A stretch of DNA of 64,000 nucleotides from Okapia johnstoni. Taxonomy: Eukaryota; Chordata; Mammalia; Artiodactyla; Giraffidae. Location: assembly GCA_024291935.2 (NCBI GenBank), contig CM044310.1:119298213-119362212 (forward strand). Direction: 5' to 3'. A program made the translations under genes and the position numbers. This document shows, piece after piece, positions 18,763 to 31,345 of this stretch (its first letter is position 1; the number at the start of each line of letters is the position of its first letter). Under the pieces are notes generated by a model. That model was not told the origin of the DNA and did no database searches. It saw nothing but the letters and a program-made list of their open reading frames with translations.

Positions 18763-19580
18763 AGCAGTCAGAATGGTCACCATCAGAAAATCTACAAACA
18801 ATAACTGCTGGAGAGGATGTGGAGAGAAGGGAACTCTGCTGCACGGATGGGGGAAAGTAAACGGACACAGCCACTGTGGAGAACAGGACGGACGTTCCTG
18901 AGCAAACTAGGGATAAAACTACCATATGACCGGCAATCCACTACTGGGCATAAACCCTGAGAAAACCGAAATCAAATCAAACCAAATCACAAAGACACAT
19001 GTACCCAGATGTTCATTGCAGCCCTGTTTACAACAGCCAGGATACGGAAGCAACCTAGATGTCTATAGACCGATGCATGGATAGCGAAGAGGTGGTACAC
19101 ATATGCAATGAAGTATTACTCAGCCATAAAAAGGAAAGAATTTGAGTCAGTTGTAATGAGGTGGATGAACCTAGATAGAGTCCTTTATACAGAGTGAATA
19201 AACTCAGAAAGAGAAAAACAGATATTGTATATTAATGTGTATATCAGAAAAGTGGTACAGATGAACCTACTTTCAGGGCAAGAATTGAGATGCAGTCGTA
19301 GAGACTGGACTGTGGACACAGCGGGGGAAGGAGAGAGTGGGGTGAATTGACAGGGTAGCACTGACAGATACACATTACATGTGTAAAATGGAGTTAGTGG
19401 GAAGCCTGTGCACAGCTCAGGGAGCTCAGCCTGGCTCTCTGTAAGGACATAGACACGTGGGATGGGAGGCTCAGCTGGAAGGAAGTATATTTATAATTAG
19501 GACTGATTCACTTTATTGTACAGCAGAAACCAACACAACTTTGTAAAACAATTATCCTCCAATGAAAAAGCAAAAAAAAA
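18763..19580 (+). repeat. L1 3' portion, sense
   Basis: ggagaggatgtggagagaaggg...aagtattactcagccataaaaagg...ttatcctccaatgaaaaag, A tail. Confidence 0.8.
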
Positions 19581-19959
19581 AAGTTTCTAATTAATTATTA
19601 TTGAATATTGAAAGAAAAAGAAAACCCAGACTGACTTCCTATGTGCCTGGAGGGAGGGAGGACTAATCTTCATTCTGAATCAGAAATGACAGACTGTGTT
19701 TTCTATCCTTTGGGACATAGAATGTCTCCCCACTACAGTGCTCTGCAGGGCCAGGCTGACTCAGTAAACACGAGTTAAGGTCAGGGGGCTTCTGTCCATG
19801 TTACTAAGTTGTGAGTTTATCATTATGGTTGAGGGCAACCATTCAAGGAGTCAGGAAGCTATGATTAAGATCTAGGCCCCACGAACACCTCTCAGCCTTT
19901 GAACAAGTCATATACGTCTCTGGACCTGTGTTTCCTTCTTGGTCAAATGCTGCTGATGA

Positions 19960-20620
19960 ACTTTTGAGCCCTGTCGTTAGGAATATAAATTGGTGCAGCT
20001 GCTGTGAATAAAGTCTGTTGGTTCCTCCAAAAAACCAAAACTGAAATTACCATCATGGTTGAGCAATCCCAGTTCTGAGAGTACACCCAAAAGAACTGAA
20101 AGTGAGGTCACAGGAGATGTTTGCACACCCATGTTCATGGTAGTATTATTCAGATTAGCAGAGAGATGAAAGCAACCCAAATGGCCATCCACGAAAAATG
20201 GATAAATACAATGTGCTCTATACCTACAGTGGAATATTATTCAGCCTTAAAAATATGGGAAATTCTGACCCATGCTATAACATGGAGGAAACTTGAGGAC
20301 AATATGCTAAGTGATATAAGCCAGTCACCAAAAGACAAATACTGTATGATCCCACTTCTATGAAGTAGCTAATATAGTCAAATTTACAGAGACAGAAAGT
20401 AGAATGCTGGTTTGCTAGGTGCTAGGTGAGGGGGAAAATGGGGAGTTATTGTTAAATGTGGACACGGTTTCAGTTTACAAGACAAAAAGAGTTCTGCAAA
20501 CTGGTTACACAGCTGCGTAAATTTACTCAAGATTACTGAAGGTTCATTTAAAAATGGTGAAGATGGCAAATTTATGTGTATTTCACCACAGTTTTTAAAA
20601 TTTTATGCCGAGGATAAACC
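19960..20620 (+). repeat. Older L1 3' portion, sense
   Basis: ggaatattattcagccttaaaa, aagccagtcaccaaaagacaaatactgt and diverged 3'UTR; more decayed than neighbouring L1s. Confidence 0.65.
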
Positions 20621-20869
20621 AGAGAGCCAGCTTCACAGAGTTGCTGAGTGTACAAAACTCCAAGGTAATTTAACACAAAACACCACTGAGTCGTCCTCAG
20701 CAGAATGCTCAGCTCCTAGATGAGGCATCAGCAGACGTGGAGGGCAGAGAGGAGACAGGAGAATGAAGTCAGTGGTACCCGTATCACAAACTCTATATGA
20801 GGGTCATCTTAGTGTTGAGTGAGCACCAGACTAAAACCAGTCCAAGAGCCTCTGGACATTGATCCAATC

Positions 20870-22745
20870 TCTCCCAACCCCTCCTCTTCTCATGCAAACA
20901 CAGACAGTTCCCAGCTCCTTCTACTTTCATCTGGAAAATGGGTCTCTCCACCCTCAGTCAGGAACCGGGCTGACCCCCCTGCACTCTGGGGTTGCAGAGG
21001 TCTCTTTGGGAGGATGTGAACTCAGCGCCCAGTCTCCCACAGAAGAGGGTAACCCGAGACTTACTGGATCCTTGGAGCAGAGTCTGGAGCACTGAGTCGG
21101 TCAGGGAGGCTGAGGTTAAGGTGCGCGGGGCTGGAGCTGATGTTTGTCCAAAAACCAAAGAGGGAAGTCGCTGAGCACAGAAGACAGCACTTAACCCCTG
21201 GGTAATCGGGGTGAGGATGGGGCTGAGAGGACCGGAAGCCTTGAAAGTTCCCATCAGCCTGTAACACTTCTGTGGTTAGCCCTTGCGAGATTTTCTAAGA
21301 TGTTTTCACCTGGGGTAACATACACACAACAGGAAACTGTAACCGTCTTTAAGTATGCAGTTCAGTCATTCTGTAACCGAAAGCCAAGTCTGGCTGCCAG
21401 CTGCTCAAAAGCCATTCAGGAGGCCAGGTTGGTGGAAGGAAAGTTTGCTTTATTTTGGATGCCAGCAGCGGGCGGAGAGGGTTACACTCCTGCCAAAGGT
21501 CAACTCCCCTCCCACCCCGACAAGCAGGGGGTAAGAGGTTGATAGACAGAGGGGGCGGGCCGCATGGAGAAACAGCACGGTCAGTTCTGACAGTCATCTT
21601 CAAATTGGTCATCAGTGGTTGAACCAACAGCATCTTGACTGTTTTAGGTACAGTTACTCTTCAGTCACAAGGTCAGCTTGTTCCCCTTTCCTGAGGCCGA
21701 TTCTCAGAATCGGGGCAGCTGTTGTCAGGGCTATAGTCCAGTCATCAGCTAGTTACGTTCTTGCTCCTGGTGGAGGGCCCGTCTCTACACACTCCCAGAA
21801 TATTGTCTGTAGCCCTTGAGAAGGAACTAAAGGTCCTCGACTGTGCTTAGTCACATTATTGTTATTTGATCTCCTTTGTTTCTGCACGTCCTCACTTCTT
21901 TGATTAAACTTATTCTTTGGCTAAGCTTTTCCCACAGACAGACGGCAGGCAGAGGACATGGGGGTCAAGGACCTGCCCCATTTCCAAGTTAAGTACATTC
22001 ATATTTTGTGCAACCAAACTCCAAGACTTTTTTCCTCTGGCAAAAGAGAAACTCTACACATTCAACAAAAATTCTCCTTTTCTCCTTTCCCAGTTCCTGG
22101 CAGTTGCCATTCTACTTTCTGTCTCGATGAATCTGACAACTCCAGGTTCTTCGTTTCAGTGGAATCATTCAATATTGGTCCTTTACTGTCAGGTTTATTT
22201 TACCAAGTATAATATCCACTAGCTTCATCCATGTTGTAGCATGTGTTATATTCCCTTCTCTTTAAATGCCGAATATACTCTATTATCGGTACCTATCACA
22301 TTGGCTCACCCATCCTTTGGTCAATGGGCACTTGGGTTGCTTTCATGTCTTAGTTACTGTGAATAATGGTGCTGTGAACACGAGTGTACACATGTCTCTC
22401 CCCGAGTGTGGCTTCAACTCTTCTGGGTTTATCCTCAGAGGTAGCATTGCTGGATCGTATGGTTCCAAGATTTTTAGCTGCTTGTGATGGAGAAGGTGTT
22501 CACATATTGGCGAATGGAGAAGTCAATCTGTCTTATACACGATTGAGCCTGAACTCTGTGTGAACTAAGACAGCCTGTCCAACCCTCACAGCACATCTTT
22601 AACCACTGAGGTAAAGAAAGATCTGTTTTCAAGATAAGGATGAACAACTCTGTTCTCACGGCATCCATGTTAACACTCCCTGGAAGATAAAGTTCCCTTC
22701 TCTGACACCAGGGTTCTGCTGTCTCACTATGTACTAAGTCTGTCT
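20870..22745 (-). repeat. Duplicated 5' block, copy B: orphan CAT-like 5' exon and flank
   Basis: Collinear with 10605-11890 including the 5' exon splice donor (GGATCCA|GTAAGT, border 21065). No CAT coding exon follows on the minus-strand downstream side (14-20.8 kb). An LTR (21373-21986) is present here but absent from copy A. Confidence 0.82.
21373..21986 (-). mobile_element. Solo endogenous retroviral LTR, antisense
   Basis: TG...CA termini (tgtaaccg...tttcca); reversed poly(A) signal in ggaaagtttgctttattttgg; same family as 33761-34407. No internal viral genes nearby. Confidence 0.75.
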
Positions 22746-24170
22746 TTTCTGAAGCCTTGAAGGAATACACCCTGTCATGTTTGATGTATGTTCTTTGTTT
22801 GGATAAAGTATAAGACTGCGCTAAAAACTCTTGCTTCAGTGAAGCAGTTCCTCAGAACTTGGAGCGTCTGTCTCCCAGAGTACTGTCCTCAGTTTGGTTC
22901 AAACAAAACTCTTTCGTATTCCCATTATAGATTGTTTATTGATTATTGCTTTGGACACTTGAATTCACAGATCTCAAGGACCCTAGGAAGGGGTGTAAAA
23001 CTGGGGACCCCACTCAGACCCTGCTCCCTCCCAGTCCTCTTACATTTCTCAACTCCCCACAGTCTGCACCTACCTGAGACACTTCAGTGTGGGGGGACCC
23101 CAAGGCCAGCTGGACTCCAACCAGGAGAAGGGGAGCTTAACATCTCTGATGTGAATTCAAGCAAGAAAAGCATCTAATGAGCCTCGTGCCTGCGTCCAGC
23201 CTTGCACAAAGGGGTAGAAGAGGACGAAGTGGATGTGACTTGGTCCCTTTCTTCAAGGAGCTCTGTTTGCTGGGAGGGCTGAGCACAGAGGCAGAGAAGG
23301 AAAAGAGGAGAGAAGAGATAAGGAGCTCTAGTCTTCATGACGGAAAAGCTAGCAGCAGGAAGCGGAGTAGTGAAGAGCGTGGGGGTCCTGGTGAAGGGCT
23401 GACTAGATTCTGAAATCTATCAAGTGATCCGTGAGATAAGACCCTGGACACAGACCATCAAAACAGGACTTAAATGTAGTAGTTGAGTCTTACTTTAACT
23501 TTTTGTTTTAAATTGAAATATAGTTGAGTTACAATATTGTAAAATTTTTTTAAAGGCAAACACACAAGGTGGGGGACTCCCTGGTGGCTCAGAGGGTAAA
23601 GACTCTGCCTACAATGCGGGAACCCTGAGTTTTATCACTTTCACTTTAAGCTGTCATGCAGAGTTTAGAAACTATCCATCTGTTACAGGAATTAGCCTCT
23701 AAGTGGCATAATACCTCCACAGACAAACTGCAATTCTGCTCACCAGTTGTGAAATGTTTAGGTTGTTTCATATCTAAGGAAGAATGGTGATTGATTCTGA
23801 AAGAATTAAGGGAATCCTGGCTTTCTCAGTTCCCAATATCTCAGGGGATTTCTAAGTCTAACCAGACACTGAGAGAATTAGGTACCTAGATGTTCCTGCA
23901 TTACCCAACCTCTCCATGCATTACTAAACTCTACGCAATCAGACCCAACTGAATGAATAAGCAGAAAATGCTATCAATGCTTTAAAATCTGCATTAGCCC
24001 AGGCTCCAGCAGTAGGCCATCCTAACTATAAATTACCAGTTTAATCTTCATGCATGAAGAGAGAGGATTCACCCTGGGTATATTAACTCAGAGGCACGGT
24101 GACCAGCATTGACCCATTGGCTATCCTAGCCCAGCACTTAGATCTGTAACTGACGGCAGGTTTGGCCACT
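22746..24170. other. Unassigned intergenic sequence
   Basis: May include decayed LTR sequence at 22780-22960 (ataaagtataagactgcg). A Bov-tA fragment is at 23575-23640. ORFs here (22788-23177, 23177-23413) have no recognised homology. Confidence 0.3.
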
Positions 24171-24174
24171 TAAC

Positions 24175-24490
24175 ACTCAACAGACAATAAATCTAGGGAC
24201 AAGCTTCTGCAGAGAAGAAAGGTGCTTTATTCAGAAAAGCTAGCGATCTGGGGAGAAGGTGAACTTGTGTCCATGGCAGGTCCCCTCAGCCAAAAGAGTC
24301 TTTAAAGGGAAACATTCTCAGTTAATCATTAAGGCAGGAGGTCCGATTCCCTGTCATTTTTCCACTGCTGAAAGCCTGCTGACCTCTGTCTTCCCTGGGA
24401 CACTGTCTTGCTCAAGTGACTCCCTGCGACTGGAGGTTCTCTTGCCCTTGTGGTCCACTTGCAAATTTACTAAGAGGAAGCTAGGGTCAG
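24175..24490 (-). repeat. Possible LTR fragment, antisense
   Basis: Reversed AATAAA-like signal in gaagaaaggtgctttattcag, followed by LTR-like sequence; no matching second copy. Confidence 0.4.
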
Positions 24491-24539
24491 AGAGTCAAGC
24501 ATTCTGAAACTACTTAATTCTTTTTCTTTTTGTGGCCAC

Positions 24540-24726
24540 ATCCTGCAGCATGCAACCCCATGGACTGTAGCCCACCAGGCTCCTCTCTCCATAGGAATCT
24601 CCAGGCAAGAATACTGGAGTGGGTAGCCATTCCCTTCTCCCAGGGATCTTCCCAACCAAGGGTCAGACCCGGGCCTCTTACATTGCAGGCATATTCTTTA
24701 TCAATGAGCCACCAGCGGCGAAGCCT
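24540..24726 (-). mobile_element. Bov-tA-type SINE, antisense
   Basis: aaccccatggactgtagcccaccagg...atgagccaccagcggcgaagcc. Confidence 0.88.
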
Positions 24727-25007
24727 CTGAAACATCTTAGATTCTATTATGGATCATCTCACCTGGACTACAAATGATATACTGAAGCTGAGTAATCACT
24801 TACCTCTATGTCTGTGTCCATTCTTGTTAAATCCAGCCTAATTGTTGGGTACAAACCGTGCATGTCTAATACACTGCATTTTTTTCTGAGCCAAAAAAAA
24901 AAAAAAAAGCAGAATTGCCCTTCAGCTAACAACATTATTGGAATCTGGAGTTACATTCCAAGAACTGCTCATCCTGGGAACCAAGGGAGGTAAAATATTC
25001 CCTTTAG

Positions 25008-25165
25008 GGATTTCCCTGGTGGTCCAGTGGCTAAGACTCCATGTTCCCAATGTGGAGGGCCTGGGTTCAGTCTCTGGTTGGGGAACGAGGTGCCACATGT
25101 CACAAGTGCAGGTCCTGCATGCCACAGCTAGGACCTGGAGCAGCCAAATAAAACCAAGAAATTTT
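25008..25165 (+). mobile_element. CHR-type SINE
   Basis: gggatttccctggtggtccagtggc...ggttggggaacgaggtgcc. Confidence 0.82.
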
Positions 25166-25457
25166 TGTAAACCCCTCTATAGGTGTCATACTTACTCCAT
25201 AAGAATTTTTATTTACACTGACACTGTGTTAGTAAAATTGTGTTCCGCTTAAAGATTCATTGATTTCTTTTTCCTGTTAGCTTGTGTTCTAGACCCCGTC
25301 TCAAGACAGATACACTTCTTCTGCAGCACGGCCATAATCAAGTCTTTTCAAATCCCTATGCTATGAATCACCAACCCTAAAAGAGTCGGGCTCATGTTTG
25401 TTTTGCTTATTAACAGCGTTATATGAAAGAGCTCCCAGCTCTGTTGCAGCTCACTAG

Positions 25458-25557
25458 CGTGTGTGTGTGTGCTCAGTCGTGTCTGACTCTTTGTGACCCT
25501 ATGGACTGTAGCCCGCCAGGCTCCTCTGTCTGTCCATGGCGTTCTCCAGGCAAGAAT
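25458..25557 (-). mobile_element. Bov-tA/BovA fragment, antisense
   Basis: gtgtgtgtgtgctcagtcgtgtctgac...ggcgttctccaggcaagaatgg; truncated. Confidence 0.8.
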
Positions 25558-25825
25558 GGATCTGGCAGGGTTTCTGAAAGTGATGAAGAGCCATGACGAT
25601 CTAGTCCCTTCGGTGAGATTTCCACATTCCTAGTTTTTGCCGAAAGTACAAACCTTCTGGAGAGATGCCTCACTGAATTCCCCAGACAAGCTTACCCTGA
25701 TAGCATGCCGGATTGAACAAGTGAACTATAGGATATCAAGTACAATTTGAAATCCAGATAAACAATGGATGATGTTTTAACATAAATGTCCCATATATTG
25801 AATATCTGGGACATGTGAAAATGTT

Positions 25826-26036
25826 TGAAAGTGTTAGCTCAGTTGTGTCCAACTCTTTGCGACCCTATGGACTGTAGCCTGCCAGCCAGGCTCCTCTGTC
25901 CATGAGATTTCCCAGGCAAGAATACTGGAGTGGGTTGCCATTCCCTTCTCCAGGGGATCTTCCTGACCCCGGGTTTGAACTTGGGTCTCCTGCACTGCAG
26001 GCAGATTCTTTACCATCTGAGCCACCAGGCAACCCC
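25826..26036 (-). mobile_element. Bov-tA-type SINE, antisense
   Basis: gtgttagctcagttgtgtccaac...ccatctgagccaccaggcaacccc. Confidence 0.88.
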
Positions 26037-26189
26037 TCATTTGGGACATTCATATAGGAAAAGAATGAGTTGCTATTGAAGTGAGGAAATTACTTGTTAA
26101 GCCTGTAATATATGAGAATATTTCTTTGAATAGCAGATGATTCATTGTTTACTCGAAATCCAAACGTTACTGAGCATCCTGTATTTTTT

Positions 26190-26335
26190 TTTTTATGGTT
26201 AATTTTTATGTATTTGGCTGCACGAGGTCTTAGTTGCAGCATGTGGGATCTAGTTTCATGACCAAAAATTAAAACTGGGCCCCCTGCATTGGGAGAGCAG
26301 AGGCTTAGCCACCGGACACCAGGGAAGTCTTGAGC
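26190..26335 (-). mobile_element. CHR-type SINE, antisense
   Basis: atttggctgcacgaggtcttagttgc...cggacaccagggaag. Confidence 0.75.
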
Positions 26336-26339
26336 TAAC

Positions 26340-27630
26340 ATCCTGTATTTTATCTGGTCACCTCTTCTGCCACCCAGAGGTCTGTGAGTGTACTTGCCTC
26401 CCAGAACCATCTCTGCACCTTTGTTGATGTGGCCAGATGGCTCTAAGTCCCACATAGGAAGACATCATTTCTGATTGAGAAACATGTTTAGGAGCAAGAA
26501 GCTTATCAAACACTGCTACTGTTGGGATGGCTGAACTCAAGATTGACGTCTGTTCTCAAGGAGCTTATGGTCCTAGCAGAGCAGAGAAAAACATAATGAA
26601 ATAAAATAGAGGCCGATGAACAATCTTCCCTTTTCTGCTGCTTCTTCATCACCCAGACCCTTCCCCATAATGTTATATTCGCTTTGTTCTAGTCTATATT
26701 GTAGAACTTGAGCGATTTGACCTGTAAGGGTGTCCCACAGTCTGGATTTTTCTGGCCAAATCTTCCTGGTGCAATGATCCTTGGTCTTTATTTCCTGCCA
26801 GTTGACAGTAAGATCTGGAATTGGTTCAGATGGTTATACCTAGGATGCTTCCTGTTCATTTTGTAACATTTTATTTCATTTTTTAAAAAAGTTCCCATCT
26901 TCAAAAAAAATTGTTACAATAGAAGCTTCTGAGTATGACCCTCCCCACTCCGCAAAAAAAAAAAAAAAAAAAAAAAAAAGTGGCCTGTTTTGCAAAGAAA
27001 AAGAGAGGGTACTTTGGTCTTATCAGGAACATATTTTCTGAGGAAATGGCATTTACCTTTAAAAGGATACACAGGGTGGTGATTAGCTAGCTAAAAGCAT
27101 TCCAGGCAGAGTGGATCAGGCTGACAGCCCTCTTCAGAAAAGAAATAATGGACAGTGAGCGGGGCTGACATCTAACGAGACAGAGAGAGGGTAATGATGA
27201 TGCAGAGCTTACAGGGATACAGTTATTTAAGTCCCTGTAAGGGCTGGTAAGAATTTATCTTTACAAGGACTTTGGTTCCATTAACTTTTTCTTTTTTGAG
27301 CTGGGTTTAGGTCAGGATAATTATGTGCGTTTTGAAAAGAACATTGTGGTCTAGCTCCAGAGCAAATCCCTGAGAGGCCAGAGTGGATGTAGGGCAAGTG
27401 CAAAAAGGGATGCTAACAGAGCATCCTCCTCCAGGTGAGATGCAGCCGCCCAGTGGGGCGCAGCGGGAGGAAGGGGCTTGTTTGCACGGTGGATCCTTTA
27501 GCAGGCGGACTCAAGGCCTTTAGGTTTGAGGAATGGGAGTGTGTATGAAAGGAATGGGAGTGTATACAATAGATTATGGATGCAGATCAACAAGCCAAGT
27601 TTGACCTCTATCCAAAGCGACCTGCACACG
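26340..27630. other. Unassigned intergenic sequence with a poly-A tract
   Basis: Poly-A at about 26955-26979. No gene recognised. Confidence 0.3.
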
Positions 27631-27639
27631 TCTCTGTGT

Positions 27640-27995
27640 GCGCTCAGTCGCCAAGTCATGTCCAACTCTTTGTGACCCCGTGGACTGCAGCACGCCAGGC
27701 TTCCCTCACCATCTCCCGGAGTTTGCTCAAATTCATGTCTATTGAGTCAGTGATGCCATCCAACCATCTCATCCTCTGTCATCCCCTTCTCCTGCATTCC
27801 ATCTTTCCCAGGATCAAGGTCTTTTCCAGTGAGTTGGCATTGTGCATCAGGTGGCCAAATTATTGGAGCTTCCGATTCAGCATCAGTGCTTCCAATGAAT
27901 CTTCAGAGTTGCTTTTCTTTAGGACTGACTGGCTCGATCTCCTTGCAATCCAAGGGGCTCTCAAGAATCCTCTCCAGCACCACAGTTCAGAGCCA
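27640..27995 (-). mobile_element. BovB LINE 3' end, antisense
   Basis: gtggactgcagcacgccaggc...catccaaccatctcatcctctg...aggtggccaaattattggagc. Confidence 0.88.
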
Positions 27996-28289
27996 CCAGG
28001 GAAGCCAGCAAATGCTTTTTGGATTTAATTGTCACCACAGGATTTTTCACTTTGAAGTACAACCTCAATGTCTCAGCAGTTCGGTTTCTCACTGTTTTTT
28101 TTCAGCAGAACGAGTTTCACTTCCATGGACTATTTGTTCACATCTTTTGCCCACTTGGGGACACAGATTTCCAAAGATATTTGATCATTTGTTTTGGGAT
28201 GTACCCCAGTCCTCTCTGTTCACAAGAGGCTGAACAGAGCCTTATTTTACACCACTCTCACTCACCCTGACTGTAACACCATAAAATTG

Positions 28290-28398
28290 GAAGTTTTTTT
28301 TTGGTTGTGCTGTGTGGAATGCTGGATCTGAGGTCTCCAACCAGGGATCTAACCCTGCCTTGATAGTGGAAGTAACGGGACCACCAGAGAATTTCATT
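28290..28398 (-). mobile_element. CHR-type SINE, antisense, diverged
   Basis: ttttggttgtgctgtgtgg...caaccagggatctaaccc...accaccagagaatttc. Confidence 0.7.
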
Positions 28399-28419
28399 CC
28401 TTTCCCCGTCCCCCCATTT

Positions 28420-28680
28420 TTTAAAAAATTATTTTTTATTGGAGTATAGTCGATCTACAATGTTGTGTTAGTTTCAGGTGCACAGCAAACTGATTCAGTT
28501 ATACATGTATCTATTCTTTTTCAGATTCTTTTCCCATATAGGTAATTACAGAGTATTGAATAAAATTCCCTGTGCTATACAGTAGGTCCTTGTTATTTTA
28601 TATACAGTAGTGTCCATATGTTAATCCTAAACCCTAATTTATATCCCCTACAAAAAGAAAATGCAATTTTCAACATCCTC
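28420..28680 (-). repeat. L1 3' end, antisense
   Basis: ttattggagtatagtcgatctacaatgttgtgttag...ccctgtgctatacagtaggtcc. Confidence 0.8.
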
Positions 28681-28799
28681 ATTGAAAAAAAAAAAGAGTT
28701 TGGGCATAGTAGGAAATCTATGTAAAGTGACTGACATCATGGCTTACTTGTGATAACCTTATCACATTAATCTTATCTCATTAATTGGGAGGCAATATT

Positions 28800-29025
28800 T
28801 TGGCCACCTGATGCAAAGAGCAGACTCTTTGGAAAAGACCCTGATGCTGGGAAAGATTGAAGGCAAAAGAGAAGGCGGCAGAGGATGAGATGGTTAGATA
28901 GCATCATGGACTCGATGGACTTGAGTTTGAGCAAACTCAGGGAGATCATGAAGGACAGAGAAGCTTGGCGTGCTGCAGTCTATAGGGTCGCAAAGAGTCA
29001 GACAGGACCTAGTAACTGAAGGACA
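28800..29025 (+). mobile_element. BovB LINE 3' end, sense
   Basis: tggccacctgatgcaaagagcagac...gatgctgggaaagattgaagg...gggtcgcaaagagtcagacagg. Confidence 0.85.
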
Positions 29026-29584
29026 ATAACAGCCTGAGACCAAAAAAAAAACACCCAACAAAAACAAAAAAAAATGGCAGAAGCCTCCAGTAGGTGGGGC
29101 TAACACACAGATTAGATCTGGAGTCTCTCAGAGTGTAAATCCTGGCTTGTAGGAGCTCCCTGATTTTTAAGCAAGGGGCTTGACATCTCTGCATCTTGAA
29201 GTCACTATGAGAACTGCGTTAACCATGTCCAGGATAAATAAATGAAAACACATGCTCTTTACGCACTGGGAATGCAGATTTGCTAAATAGAGCCATAATT
29301 TGAGCTACTTGCTAGTGGCTCCTCCGCCAGATCGTCTGAACCAGGGCTCACTGAAATCACTCACTGGTCCATTTCACCCACTCAGCAAGCTTTCTGCAGA
29401 CCAGCACCCACGCTGAATGATACCAGAGACCTATCTGTCTTGTTTTTGGCTTTAAGGTGCTCCCACTCTGATGCAGAAGACAGTCACAGCCCAGGTGGCA
29501 CAAACAATGGATTGCTGGTGTTGATTTAAAAAAACGCAGGAAGTGAGAGTTGGGAGCCAAGGAAGTCTGCGTGCTTGTGATTTT

Positions 29585-29782
29585 CCCACAGTCGTGTCCG
29601 ACTCTTTGTTACCCCATGGACTGTAGCCCGCCAGGCTCCTCTGTCCATAGGGATTCTCCAGGCAAGAATACGGGAGTAGATTGCCATGTCCTCCTCCTGG
29701 GGACCTTCCCAACCCAAGGATCGAACCCAGGCTCCCATATTGCAGGCAGATTCTTTACCCACTGAGCCACCAGGGGATCCCC
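29585..29782 (-). mobile_element. Bov-tA-type SINE, antisense
   Basis: cacagtcgtgtccgactctttg...cccactgagccaccaggggatcc. Confidence 0.88.
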
Positions 29783-29784
29783 CA

Positions 29785-30735
29785 AGTTAAGTTTATTTGG
29801 GGGCAAAATGAGGACTGCAGCTGCAGAGACAGGACCTCAGGCAGCTCTGAGAAACTGCTCCAAAGAGGCAGGGAGAAGGTCAGCTATGTATGTGATTTGG
29901 GGAAGAGAAGTATATGCAATCAAGCACTTTTTTTTTTTTTTTTGCAGGTTTCTACTAGTCACGAGGAGCAGACGTCAGCATGTAGGATTTTAGTGCTTTC
30001 CTAGATGTGGGGAGATACAAGAACTGAGCTCATAAAATCAGCTCCTGGAAATATCTTTCTGAAGACCTGTCCTGCCAGTATTTCCTGGAGTACAGACTTG
30101 CCTCATTTGTTACTGAGTTCAAGCCTCTCTGCTCACTGAACAACAGGCCAGTGAATCTGAGAGACGAGGTGCTGAGGCAAGGAAGAGACTTTAATTGGGA
30201 GCTGGCAGACCGAGAAGAGGGCAGGCTGGCGCCTCAAAATCACCATCTTATTGGGGTCTGGATGCCAGGTTCTTTTCCAGATCAGAGAGAGAGGCAATGA
30301 GGAACTAAAGTTAAAAGGCACAATAGAGAGGCAGAGGCAGTGGGGAAGTAAAGGGAAAGGGTCTTCAGTCTTGCAAAACATCTCCTAGGGGATGTCCAGC
30401 CTCCAGAAGGGACGTGTTAATCTGTTCTGTTCACAGGTGGGGAGGAACAAATTATCTCTCTTTGAGCTGAACAAAGGCACTTTAGTTTACAGACAAGCGG
30501 AGGGGCAGGGTCCTCCAGGCAAGCCATTAAGTATGATTATAATAATAAAGGCAAGTCAAGGAAACAGTTTCCAGCATGGAGTCAGAATTGGCTTCCTCTC
30601 CCCGACAGTTGCTGCTCTCCACCCTCAGCTCCTTTCAGGGGATGTTGAAGGTCAGCAGCTGCAGCAGCACCAGATTTAATCCTTGTAGAGGTAGATGGCA
30701 AGTGCCAATTTGTAGCTGACGCATGTTGAGTCACA
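29785..30735 (-). repeat. LTR-like element, antisense, probably composite
   Basis: Its two ends (29785-30080 and 30600-30735) are reverse-complement similar to 34490-34922: acaaattggcacttg, gctgctgcagctgctgacc, tcctggaaatatcttt, actagtcacgaggagcagac. The middle differs, possibly a second LTR (30150-30300, with gaagagactttaattgggagc). Confidence 0.55.
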
Positions 30736-30971
30736 GATTTCACTCACTAAAAAGAAGTTTTCACTCCAAAATAAAGTCCTGGGATAACTGCAGACCTGTG
30801 TCTTCCCGGGGGTTTACACCTCTTTCTCAAAATTTGTTTCTAGTCTACTCAGCCCCTCTTCTTTTTCCACGTTCACCCCAAAATTTGCTTTCCTGTCCAG
30901 TTAGCTGATTTGTCAGCTGGGACCACACTTTGCCGGGGTCTCAATGTGCCCATCTGTGAAATGGGTACCTG

Positions 30972-31140
30972 CTACATGCTAAGTCGCTTTCAGTCATATC
31001 TGACTCTTTGCAACCCCATGGATTGCAGCATGCTAGACTTCCCTGTCCTTCACCATCTCCCAGAGTTTGCACAAACTTAGGTCCATTGAGTCAGTGATGC
31101 CATCCAACCACTTCATCCTGTCACCCCCTTCTTCCGCTCT
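30972..31140 (-). mobile_element. BovB LINE 3' end, antisense
   Basis: gctaagtcgctttcagtcatatctgac...gatgccatccaaccacttcatcc. Confidence 0.82.
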
Positions 31141-31246
31141 CATGGAGCTTCTATTTCAGAAATCAGGTTCCTGACTATGAAGTTTCAGCTTTGCTCACTG
31201 GCCCCCACTATTCCAGCCTCATAAGATCTGGAGAAACATTCCGGAG

Positions 31247-31345
31247 GGAATTTCCTGGTGGTCCAGGAGTTAGAACTCTGGCTTTCACTGTCCAGGGTGC
31301 TAGAAGCCACAGGCCTCAGCCCCAAACAAAGCTTTTCAGATTCAA
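31247..31345 (+). mobile_element. CHR-type SINE fragment
   Basis: ggaatttcctggtggtccaggag; the tail is degenerate. Confidence 0.65.

Noticed and set aside
27576..28028. 150-codon plus-strand ORF
   Set aside because: Reading frame through an antisense BovB 3' end.
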